Shown here piece after piece: positions 8,670 through 15,751 of a stretch of 21,570 nucleotides of DNA. A program made the translations under genes and the position numbers. Below the pieces are notes generated by a model that did no database searches, was not told where the DNA came from, and saw only the letters and a list, made by a program, of their open reading frames with translations. This DNA is from JADKFD01 sp964561825. GTDB lineage: Bacteria > Pseudomonadota > Gammaproteobacteria > Xanthomonadales > SZUA-5. The stretch's first letter is position 1, and every line of letters starts with the position of its first letter. The stretch is from positions 1-21,570 of the forward strand of contig CAZLSB010000038.1 in NCBI GenBank assembly GCA_964561825.1. The letters are read 5' to 3'.

Positions 8670-9176
8670 CTACTGCACGCTGCCGCGCTGCGCCTCTAAC
8701 AGCGCATCCAATTGCCGCACCCGATCACGGGTCAGTGCGGAAACCGCATCGGCATGCATCACCGAGTACAAGGTGCCAGACATCGCGCCGTAGGCGCTGG
8801 CTAAGGCTTCTAACTCGGCATCCCGAAAGGCGATCCATTTGCGCTGGGCGGCGCGCAATTGCTCCTTGGGCATAGGCGTAAGCTCACTCATCAGCGCTTT
8901 CCAAACGCGATTGAGCTCGCCATCCCACGCCTGCGTGGCGCTGCCCATACAACTGCGCATGCCCTGCGTGCTCATGCCTTCCGGCGATTCCATGCAGCGC
9001 GTGAGTTCAGCATCGATCGGATGCTCGTCGCTGGCATAGGCCGTGGTTGCGGCCAGCGCCAGCGCGGCAAGCAAGGTGCGCGTCAGGTGTTTGCTCGCAC
9101 GCTGGCCGCGCGAGAAAACCTCGCGCCGCGAAATAGCGGCGGCCTTCATGAGCGAATTTTCATTGCAGGGCACCAT
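8670..9176 (-). CDS. Exported DUF1311 / LprI-like protein
   Basis: The 168-residue product has a long basic N-region, a hydrophobic core (LLAALALAATTAYA, about 35-48) and a mature domain from about residue 49. The mature part, including RKWIAFRDAELEALA and two cysteines (CMESPEG, CMGSA), resembles the DUF1311 domain first described in the lysozyme inhibitor LprI. Lysozyme inhibition is therefore possible but unproven; many DUF1311 proteins have no known role. The start at ATG 9176 is supported by AAGGAG at 9183-9188 with 6 nt spacing. A second ATG at 9149 would give a more ordinary signal peptide. It lies downstream of lpdA on the same strand, behind an inverted-repeat element. Confidence 0.82.
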   Translation of the reverse strand: MVPCNENSLMKAAAISRREVFSRGQRASKHLTRTLLAALALAATTAYASDEHPIDAELTRCMESPEGMSTQGMRSCMGSATQAWDGELNRVWKALMSELTPMPKEQLRAAQRKWIAFRDAELEALASAYGAMSGTLYSVMHADAVSALTRDRVRQLDALLEAQRGSVQ

Positions 9177-9182
9177 ACTTTG

Positions 9183-9188
9183 CTCCTT
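9183..9188 (-). promoter_or_regulatory. Ribosome binding site of the DUF1311 gene
   Basis: On the minus strand this reads AAGGAG, six bases before ATG 9176. It favours that start over ATG 9149, despite the long N-terminal region it gives. It sits at the edge of the inverted-repeat element at 9191-9351. Confidence 0.6.
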
Positions 9189-9190
9189 AT

Positions 9191-9351
9191 CAGGGCTCGT
9201 TCGTCGAAAAATTTGGACTTTTTGCTCGCCCGCTTGGGCGCGCTACTTCGTTGCGACCGCTTGTGTGGCGCGCCACAGCGCGCTTATCGCGCCTCGCAGC
9301 GCATCCCAATCCGACCGCCAAAAGTCCAAGTTATTTCCTCAGCAGCCCTTA
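9191..9351. repeat. About 160 bp imperfect inverted-repeat element
   Basis: The left arm starts CAGGGCTCGTTCGTCG and continues through TTTGGACTTTTT. The right arm, read on the minus strand, starts TAAGGGCTGCTGAGG and continues through CTTGGACTTTTGG. The arms are roughly 70% alike over about 50 nt with small gaps. The centre carries a perfect 14 bp palindrome, TGTGGCGCGCCACA (9264-9277). It occupies nearly all of the 172 bp between lpdA and the DUF1311 gene, and the lpdA stop codon TAA coincides with its right end. Alternatives are an old MITE-like insertion, a REP-type element or a large transcript hairpin ending lpdA messages. Confidence 0.55.
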
Positions 9352-11118
9352 GCGTTTTTTCGGAATGTACAAATCGGTGATTGTGCCTTCGAAGACTTCG
9401 GCCGCCAGGCCAATCGACTCACTCAAGGTGGGGTGTGGGTGGATGGTCAATGCGATATCGGTGGCATCGCAATTCATCTCAATCGCCAAGGCGGCTTCGC
9501 TGATCAGATCGCCGGCGTTGGTGCCCACAATGCCGGCACCTAAAATGCGGTGCGTGCTGGCGTCGAAAATCAGCTTGGTGAAGCCCTCAGTGCGATCCAT
9601 GCCGATCGCCCGGCCGCTGGCCGCGTGCGGGAATTTACCCACGCCAATCGCAATGCCCTGCGCCTTGGCGTCGTTCTCAGTGAGACCCACCCAAGCGACT
9701 TCTGGATCGGTATAGGCCACGCTGGGAATCACGCGCGCGACAAATTCGGTTTTATGTCCGGCCGCCACTTCCGCAGCGACCTTGCCTTCGTGGGTGGCCT
9801 TGTGGGCCAACATCGGTTGGGCGACGATATCGCCAACCGCAAAAATATGCGGCACATTGCTGCGCATTTGTTTGTCGACGGCGATAAAACCACGTTCGCT
9901 GACCTGCACGCCAGCCGCTTCGGCGGCGATTTTATTGCCATTTGGCGTGCGTCCCACGGCACATAACACGCGATCAAATAGCGTCGGCGGTGGCGCATTT
10001 TCGCCGTCAAAGGTGGCCAGCAAACCGTCTTCCTGGGCGCTAACGCCGGTGACTTTGGTTTTCAGGAATATGCCGCCGTAGCGTTTATTCAGGCGCTGTT
10101 GCAGAGGACGCACTAAATCGGGATCGGTGCCTGGCATGAGTTGATCGAATAATTCGACGACCACCACCTCGCTACCCAAGGCATCGTAAACGCAAGCCAT
10201 TTCCAAACCGATGATCCCGCCACCGATCACCAGCAACTTTTTCGGAATATCGGCCAGATCCAGGGCATCGGTGGAATCCATCAGGCGCGGATCACCCCAA
10301 GGCAGACCCGGCAATTTGACCGGCTGCGAGCCGGCGGAAATCACCGCATGCTCAAAGCGAATCACTTTTTCGCCTTCGGCGGTGGCTACGGTCAGCGTAT
10401 GCGCGGAACTAAATTTGCCCTCACCGTGTACGACGCGGACTTTGCGTTGTTTGGCCATGCTGCTCAGCCCGCCGGTGAGTTTGCTGACCACTTTGTTCTT
10501 GAAACCACGCAGCTTATCGAGGTCGATTTTGAGTTCGCCAAACGCAATGCCGATATCGGCCGCGTGCGCTGCTTCGTCGATCACCCGTGCGGCGTGCAAT
10601 AGCGCCTTCGACGGAATACAACCGACGTTCAAACAAACGCCGCCGAGCACCGGATAACGCTCCACCAAGATGACATCAAGGCCCAAATCGGCGCCACGAA
10701 AGGCCGCTGGATAGCCACCCGGCCCGGCGCCCAAAACCACCAACTGACAGCTCATGTCGGCTGGCGTAGCCGAAGTCGGGCTTGGTGTCGCCGCTGCCGT
10801 AGTTGCTGCGCTTGCGGTTAGTGCGGGACTGGGCTGCGCCGGCGCGGCGATCGGCGCGGCGATCGGCGCGGCTACGCTGGCGGCCTCCTCCAACAGTGCG
10901 AGCACCATGCCTTCGGAGATCTCATCACCGACCTTGACCTTCAACTCAAGCACGGTGCCAGCCGCGCTGGACGGCACTTCCATGGTCGCCTTATCCGATT
11001 CTAAGGTGATCAAACCCTGATCTTTGCGCACGCTATCGCCGGGCTTGACCAGCAGTTCAATAACCGGCACGCCTTTATAGTTGCCGATATCCGGAACGCG
11101 AACTTCAATCTTGGCCAT
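9349..11118 (-). CDS. lpdA: Dihydrolipoyl dehydrogenase with N-terminal lipoyl domain
   Basis: This is the E3 component of pyruvate/2-oxoglutarate dehydrogenase-type complexes; it reoxidises dihydrolipoyl groups with FAD and NAD. The 589-residue product has a fused lipoyl domain (about 1-80) with the lipoylated lysine K43 in ESDKATMEV. An Ala/Pro-rich linker follows (about 81-120), then the FAD motif GAGPGGY (130-136), the redox disulfide C162/C167 in GGVCLNVGCIPSK, and the NAD motif GGGIIGLE (299-306). The catalytic His562 and Glu567 are in HPHPTLSE near the end. Such lipoyl-E3 fusions are known in proteobacteria. ATG 11118 was chosen because GGAG sits 7 nt upstream and MAKIEVRVPDIG is the family start; the frame opens upstream to 11145. 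No aceE/aceF genes lie in the window. Confidence 0.96.
   Translation of the reverse strand: MAKIEVRVPDIGNYKGVPVIELLVKPGDSVRKDQGLITLESDKATMEVPSSAAGTVLELKVKVGDEISEGMVLALLEEAASVAAPIAAPIAAPAQPSPALTASAATTAAATPSPTSATPADMSCQLVVLGAGPGGYPAAFRGADLGLDVILVERYPVLGGVCLNVGCIPSKALLHAARVIDEAAHAADIGIAFGELKIDLDKLRGFKNKVVSKLTGGLSSMAKQRKVRVVHGEGKFSSAHTLTVATAEGEKVIRFEHAVISAGSQPVKLPGLPWGDPRLMDSTDALDLADIPKKLLVIGGGIIGLEMACVYDALGSEVVVVELFDQLMPGTDPDLVRPLQQRLNKRYGGIFLKTKVTGVSAQEDGLLATFDGENAPPPTLFDRVLCAVGRTPNGNKIAAEAAGVQVSERGFIAVDKQMRSNVPHIFAVGDIVAQPMLAHKATHEGKVAAEVAAGHKTEFVARVIPSVAYTDPEVAWVGLTENDAKAQGIAIGVGKFPHAASGRAIGMDRTEGFTKLIFDASTHRILGAGIVGTNAGDLISEAALAIEMNCDATDIALTIHPHPTLSESIGLAAEVFEGTITDLYIPKKR
10843..10872 (-). 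repeat. Tandem repeat encoding the Ala-Ala-Pro-Ile linker of LpdA
   Basis: A 12 bp unit (GGCGCGGCGATC on the plus strand) is repeated in tandem with a partial further copy. On the coding strand it gives AAPIAAPIAAP within the flexible linker between the lipoyl and FAD domains. Slippage here would change linker length without breaking the frame. Confidence 0.6.
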
Positions 11119-11125
11119 GCGTTTG

Positions 11126-11129
11126 CTCC
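11126..11129 (-). promoter_or_regulatory. Ribosome binding site of lpdA
   Basis: On the minus strand this reads GGAG, seven bases before ATG 11118. It decides that start over the upstream ATG at 11145. Confidence 0.6.
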
Positions 11130-11148
11130 GCTGCTTTGAATGCATCCG

Positions 11149-11178
11149 AGCATAGCGGGGCGACTAGCAGCCTGTCAG
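11149..11178 (-). promoter_or_regulatory. Candidate lpdA promoter
   Basis: On the minus strand, CTGACA (11173-11178) and TATGCT (11149-11154) are separated by 18 bp. This is a fair sigma-70-like pair, with a predicted start near 11142 and a leader of about 24 nt. The -35 hexamer lies inside the dispersed repeat motif at 11164-11179. Confidence 0.45.
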
Positions 11179-11179
11179 G
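11164..11179. repeat. Solo copy of the CTAGCAGCCTGTC repeat motif
   Basis: CTAGCAGCCTGTCAGG is the same core that forms the outer arms of the inverted repeat at 5741-5920 (CTAGCAGCCTGTCGGG on the left, CTAGCAGCCGGTCGGA on the right arm). Here it stands alone in the lpdA upstream spacer. Confidence 0.5.
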
Positions 11180-11181
11180 CG

Positions 11182-11212
11182 CAAACAAAAACGGCCGACT
11201 GTTGTCGGCCGT
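11182..11212 (-). terminator. Rho-independent terminator after the DUF2059 gene
   Basis: On the minus strand, ACGGCCGAC, a four-base loop AACA, and GTCGGCCGT form a perfect 9 bp stem followed directly by TTTTGTTTG. It lies about 60 bp past the DUF2059 stop and just ahead of the lpdA promoter, so it separates the two transcription units. Confidence 0.88.
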
Positions 11213-11273
11213 GATTTGTAATCGCTGCAGTGCTGGTGTCGGCAAATGTAAAAGCCAACACGCCGCTAGCCAA

Positions 11274-11810
11274 TTACTGCTTCGGTGCTGCCGGTGCTGC
11301 CGGTGCTGCCGCTGCTTGGCAGGCGTTGTAGGCCTCTTCCAGACGCGGACCAAAGCCCTGCGCAATTGATCCAGCCTTTTGCATGGTTTCTTTACCCTGC
11401 TGCTGGGCGCCCTGCATCTTGCTCATCACATCTGGCATGCGATCAAGCATTTTCACGCCGGTCGGCGATGCAAAAAAGCGCGTCATTTCGTCTAATTCGG
11501 CCTTGCTAAAGACTTGCGTATAAACCACCGCAACATCTTGCCGAACCTTTTCGATCTCCTCGGGGCTGAAGCTGACGGCTTTCATGGCCGTGGCGAATTC
11601 GTCTAAAACCGGCTTGGCAGTTGCGCAACCTTGAAACTGTTTAACCGTGGACTCAACCATCGGCGCGGTTGGGTCTTTCATCTGATCGAACATTTCATCG
11701 GTACGCGATGCGGCGATTAAGTCGAGCGCCGCTTTCACGTGCGCGGCATCGGCCGGAGCAGCCGTTTCAGTAGCGGAGAGACTGGCGACCAACAACAGGG
11801 CGGAAAGCAT
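11274..11810 (-). CDS. Exported DUF2059-like protein
   Basis: The product has 178 residues. A hydrophobic N-terminus (MLSALLLVASLSA) resembles a short signal peptide, though the basic n-region is missing. The helical mature part contains the FSKAELDEMTRFFASPTGVKMLDRMPDVM pattern, as in DUF2059 proteins (F...EL..M..FY.S..G.K). The C-terminus is a low-complexity Ala/Pro tail (AAAAPAAPAAPKQ) encoded by 9 nt tandem repeats at about 11280-11310. The function is unknown; the likely location is the periplasm. ATG 11810 has AGGAG at 11817-11821 with good spacing. Upstream are overlapping short hairpins (11824-11853) and a TATATT -10-like box on the minus strand (11865-11870) without a clear -35. The gene is divergent from the kinase and ends at a strong terminator. 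Confidence 0.82.
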   Translation of the reverse strand: MLSALLLVASLSATETAAPADAAHVKAALDLIAASRTDEMFDQMKDPTAPMVESTVKQFQGCATAKPVLDEFATAMKAVSFSPEEIEKVRQDVAVVYTQVFSKAELDEMTRFFASPTGVKMLDRMPDVMSKMQGAQQQGKETMQKAGSIAQGFGPRLEEAYNACQAAAAPAAPAAPKQ

Positions 11811-11963
11811 CGATTACTCCTGGGACTTTTTGAAATCCCGCAAAGTCGCGGGAAACGGGCGCGAAATATAGCGCAGTGACGCGCTCAGAGTGTCTAACAG
11901 GCCAAAGGTTCCTGCCGTTGGCGATGCTAAACTGCACGATCCGAAGTTCGGTACCGTGCGCTC

Positions 11964-14285
11964 GTGGCAACCCCGGAAATCCCAGGTTACCAACTACTTA
12001 AGCAGATTGGCTCCGGTGGCATGGCCACGGTGTTTCTGGCGATTCAGTTATCGCTAGACCGCAAAGTCGCCATCAAGGTGCTGCGCGCTGGCAGTGAGGA
12101 TGACCCCGACCGCACTGAAAAGCGTTTTTTACGTGAAGGCCGCACGCTCGCCAAGATCACCCATAAAAACGTCTGCGGCATTTATGACATCGCGAAAGTC
12201 GGCGATCTGGCCTATATCGCGATGGAGTACCTGGATGGCGGCACCTTAGTCGACAAGTTGCGCGTCGGCGTATCGGTGGGCGAATCGATTGCCATTGTCG
12301 TGCAAGTGGCATCCGCGCTGGAGGAAGCGCACAAACTTGGCATCATCCATCGCGATCTAAAACCCGCCAACGTCATGCTACGTGGCGGTCGGGTGCCGGT
12401 GCTGACCGACTTTGGCATTGCCCGCGAGTTAACCGCGACGCAAACCCGCATTACCGCGGAAAACATGATTGTTGGCACGCCGATTTACATGAGCCCGGAA
12501 CAGGTTTCTGGCGGCGAAGTGGACGGCCGTTCTGATATGTACGCGCTGGGCATCATGTTTTTTGAGCTGCTAACCGGGCAACCGCCGTACAAAGGTGACA
12601 CGCCCATTGCGGTGTGCATGCAGCACTTAACCGCGGCGCTGCCCAAGCTTCCGGCAGATTTGGCCGATCTGCAGCCGGTTTTGGATCGTTTATTGGCCAA
12701 AAAGCGCGAAGAACGTTTCGCGACGATGACCGCATTTACCCACGCGCTGCGCGATGTGTTCGTCACCTCCGAATCACTGCGCCAAGTGGCGATGTTCAGC
12801 CCGGATACGCCGTGGTCCGAGCAGTTGCGCGATTTGGGTTTTTCCCTCGATACCTTGCGCGATGCCGATGTCAAAGCGGCGCTGGAGGCGCAACGCCTGC
12901 GCGGGCGCAGTGCCAAACCTGCGCCACGAGCGGCGCTAGATCGGCCAGTCGCGGCGCGCCGTTGGCTGCCGATACTCACGCTTGCGTTGTTGCTGATGGT
13001 CGTCAGTGCCGGCCTGCTGTTGTGGTCGACCCGCACCCAGCCGCCGACAGAAACCGAAATGCTGGCGCTTACCCAACTGCGCAGTGATTTTGCCGAGCGC
13101 ATGGCGCAGGGTAAATTGTTTGAACCGCCTGATGGCAGCGCGCTAGATGCGGTGAACAAGATGCGCAAAGTCCACGCCACCGACGCGGAAACCATCACCG
13201 CAAAGCAAATCTTGCAGCGCGGGGCGGTGGATCGTGCCAGCAGCGAACTTGGGCGCCGCGATCTGATCGCGCTGGATGCCACGCTGACCGCTATCGCACA
13301 GGGCCTGCCGGATCTGCCCGAGTTGGCGCAGTTGACCGAGCAGCGGGCGGCGCTGGCGGCCAGTCTGGCCGGCGAGGCGGCAATGCGTGCTCGCGTTGCC
13401 CGCCTGAAAGCGCTGTTGGATGGGGCGCCGCTGAGCCGCGGCGAATCCGTCATCGGCTTGTACTTGGATTTGCGGCCTGCGTTAGCCAATGACAGCGAAT
13501 TTAAATCGCTGGAACCGCGCGCGCTCGCCGCGTCGCGGCTGTCGATCGAAGTCGCCATGGCGGGCGGAGACGAGGTGGGCGCACTGGCGAATGCTGAACG
13601 TCTGGCAAGCGTGTTCGCGCAGGATGCGTCTTTGCTCAGTCTGGTCAACAAGCTCAAGGCCGATATCGCTGGCGCGCAGATTCAACGTTTATCTGCCGAG
13701 TGGCGGCAGATTCTTGGCCAGGGCGCACTCGACTCCGCGCGCTTGGCAGACTTGCTGAAGCGCTTGGCGAAACTGCGGGAACTGGGTCAGGCCGATGCCG
13801 AACAGACAAAAATGCGTGCGTTTCTGGTGGATTTTTTACTCAAAGACGCCAAGGATTTAGCCAAGAAGGGTCAGCCAGACGCCGCTTTAGCAATAATCGG
13901 ACAGGGTTTGGCTGGCCTGGGCGCGGTGGCCTCACTCAGCGATGCGCAGCGCGAAATCAGCACACAGCGCGAACAAGCCGAACTCGCGCAGCGCACGGCA
14001 GACCAAAATGCCCGTTTGGGCCAAATTGCGATCAGCTCCGCGCCATGGGCCAACATTGAAAGCATTGTCGACGCGGGTGGGCGCAAGGTGGCCCTGCCGG
14101 CGCAAGCGAGTACGCCATTGTTGCTGACCCTGCCAGAGGGCAGATATCAGATCACCGTGGCGGCCAGCCAAGGCGGCGCCCGACGCCAGGAAGCCTTTGT
14201 GATCGAGCGTGGCAAGTTAGCCAACTTATCTTTGCGCTTCACCGACTACGGTGCCGACCAATTCCTACGTGAGGTGGGCTGGTGA
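11964..14285 (+). CDS. Transmembrane Ser/Thr protein kinase (Hanks type, PknB-like)
   Basis: The 773-residue protein has a complete kinase domain at about 8-268: glycine loop IGSGGMATVF (15-24), ATP lysine K38, the helix-C Glu probably E58, HRDLKPANV with catalytic D131 and N136, and DFG with D149. The activation loop is Thr-rich (TATQTRITAENMIVGTPIYMSPEQ region), so autophosphorylation is likely. One membrane segment is at about 334-354. The rest (about 360-690) is a long helical region, presumably extracytoplasmic, with no family I recognise. The last 80 residues contain SAPWANIESIVDAGG and TLPEGRYQITV, resembling a PEGA-type beta domain. GTG 11964 is required because the kinase fold begins only seven residues later; its Shine-Dalgarno is weak. 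The stop overlaps the next gene. The substrates and signal are unknown. Confidence 0.93.
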   Translation: MATPEIPGYQLLKQIGSGGMATVFLAIQLSLDRKVAIKVLRAGSEDDPDRTEKRFLREGRTLAKITHKNVCGIYDIAKVGDLAYIAMEYLDGGTLVDKLRVGVSVGESIAIVVQVASALEEAHKLGIIHRDLKPANVMLRGGRVPVLTDFGIARELTATQTRITAENMIVGTPIYMSPEQVSGGEVDGRSDMYALGIMFFELLTGQPPYKGDTPIAVCMQHLTAALPKLPADLADLQPVLDRLLAKKREERFATMTAFTHALRDVFVTSESLRQVAMFSPDTPWSEQLRDLGFSLDTLRDADVKAALEAQRLRGRSAKPAPRAALDRPVAARRWLPILTLALLLMVVSAGLLLWSTRTQPPTETEMLALTQLRSDFAERMAQGKLFEPPDGSALDAVNKMRKVHATDAETITAKQILQRGAVDRASSELGRRDLIALDATLTAIAQGLPDLPELAQLTEQRAALAASLAGEAAMRARVARLKALLDGAPLSRGESVIGLYLDLRPALANDSEFKSLEPRALAASRLSIEVAMAGGDEVGALANAERLASVFAQDASLLSLVNKLKADIAGAQIQRLSAEWRQILGQGALDSARLADLLKRLAKLRELGQADAEQTKMRAFLVDFLLKDAKDLAKKGQPDAALAIIGQGLAGLGAVASLSDAQREISTQREQAELAQRTADQNARLGQIAISSAPWANIESIVDAGGRKVALPAQASTPLLLTLPEGRYQITVAASQGGARRQEAFVIERGKLANLSLRFTDYGADQFLREVGW

Positions 14286-15625
14286 TGCGCGCTTGGTGGT
14301 GTTTGTTGTTACTACTTCCCGCCACCGCGTGGGCAGATTACAAGACGGATTATCGCGACGGCGTGGCCGCGGCTGAGCGTCAAGAATGGGCAAAGGTCGA
14401 AGGACTGATGCGCAAGGCCATCGCTGCGCAGCCCAATCCAGACCCTAAAGCTAAGATTCGCATGTACGGGCAGCGTTACGTGCCGTACTTGCCACAGTTC
14501 TACCTGGGGCAGGCGGCGTTTTCGCGCAATGACTGCAGCACGGCGCTCGGTTTGCTGGAGGATGCGCGCAACAGTAATGCGGTCAAAGGCCTGCGCGAAG
14601 CGGATCGGCAAGCAATGATGGTGCGCACTTGCCGCGCCAAGCTGGGTACTGCGGTGGCAACCGCCACGCCCGCAACGTCGCCCGTCCCGCCAGTCGCAAC
14701 GCCAGTCAAACCTGCGCCTACAGCTCCGAATACAAGGCCGGCGCCCACACCGCCTGCGGCCCCGATCGCCGCAGCGCGTCCAGTGGCCAGCGCATTTGAC
14801 GGCGTTAAGCTGACTTCGCTGCGCACGCGTTTGGATCGCGCGAATGCCGCGCTGAGCAATGTGCTGCGCAGCGTGAACGATCCGCTCATTGCGGCGGGCC
14901 GCAATAACTGGCGGCGTCAGTATGATTCTTTGGCCACCCAAACCAAACAACTGGGTGATCGACTGCGTAACGCCGCAGCACTGCGCAGTTCCGACGAACT
15001 GCTACGCGCTGAAGGTGAAATTGGGGCGCTGGAGCCGGGCATCTCCAAACTGGGTGCTGAGTTAAACAGTGCCATTGGAATGGCGCGTGGCACTGCATTG
15101 GCCGAGGCTCGTTCTGGCCTGGAGCGCGCCCTGACCGAGGGCCAGCGCATGCTCGACGGCAGCAGCGCGCCGGCAGCGGACATCCAGGCCATGCGCCAAG
15201 CGCTCGAACAAGCGCGCGGCACGCTCAGCACCAACGATATTGAACGCTTGAACGGTGCCGCTCGCCTCGTCGAGGCAAAGGCGCGCGGCTTGACTGCCGC
15301 CCAGGCGCGCGGTGCGCTGGCGGCGCAGGTGCGTGCCCGCTTGCTGCCTCTGGCGAATGCCTATCTGAGTGGGGATTTCCAGCGCGTTTTGGCGTGGTCC
15401 GATGAACAAGCCCTGCGTTTGGTGCCGCAGGCCCACGCGCAGGCATTGTTGATGCGCGCCGCTGCGCGTTTTGAGGTGTATGTACTCGGCGGCGAACGCG
15501 ATCTCGCCCAACTTGAGCAAGTTCGCGTCGATATACGCGGCGCTCAGCAAATCTCGGCGGATCTGCAGCCCAATCAACATGCTTACGCACCTCGCTTTCG
15601 GGCGCTCTTTGCTAGCACCCGCTGA
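14285..15625 (+). CDS. Exported helical partner of the kinase, unknown function
   Basis: I do not recognise a named family. The 446-residue product starts with a clear signal peptide (MRAWWCLLLLLPATAWA, cleavage near 17). A TPR-like helical region follows (about 20-120), with YRDGVAAAERQEWAKVEGLMRKAI and FYLGQAAFSRNDCSTALGLLEDA. Next are a Pro/Ala/Thr-rich linker (about 125-165), an amphipathic probable coiled coil (about 170-345) and a C-terminal helical block containing YLSGDFQRVLAWSDEQAL. The start ATG 14285 shares one base with the kinase stop (TGATG); GTG 14282 is an alternative. A GAGG lies upstream inside the kinase gene. This coupling suggests the two are made together and that the exported protein may contact the kinase's extracytoplasmic region. 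That role is inference. Confidence 0.8.
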   Translation: MRAWWCLLLLLPATAWADYKTDYRDGVAAAERQEWAKVEGLMRKAIAAQPNPDPKAKIRMYGQRYVPYLPQFYLGQAAFSRNDCSTALGLLEDARNSNAVKGLREADRQAMMVRTCRAKLGTAVATATPATSPVPPVATPVKPAPTAPNTRPAPTPPAAPIAAARPVASAFDGVKLTSLRTRLDRANAALSNVLRSVNDPLIAAGRNNWRRQYDSLATQTKQLGDRLRNAAALRSSDELLRAEGEIGALEPGISKLGAELNSAIGMARGTALAEARSGLERALTEGQRMLDGSSAPAADIQAMRQALEQARGTLSTNDIERLNGAARLVEAKARGLTAAQARGALAAQVRARLLPLANAYLSGDFQRVLAWSDEQALRLVPQAHAQALLMRAAARFEVYVLGGERDLAQLEQVRVDIRGAQQISADLQPNQHAYAPRFRALFASTR

Positions 15626-15751
15626 ATGGCACCCGTTCAGCAGCGCTGTTTAGATTTCCAAAATCAACGCGCGTGGGGTTAAAATCGGGCTAGCGTCTGG
15701 CGATTCGTCACCTTCGCGCTTTCTATTCGTAAACTGAGGCGACAATTACTC

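Noticed and set aside
8654..8700. Possible bidirectional terminator between the convergent genes
   Set aside because: A short GCAGCG/CGCTGC stem exists, but the T-rich run is on the wrong side for either strand and it lies partly in coding sequence.
12485..13657. 390-codon minus-strand open frame inside the kinase gene
   Set aside because: Ser/Arg/Ala-rich composition typical of the antisense of a GC-rich gene; the plus-strand kinase motifs are unambiguous.
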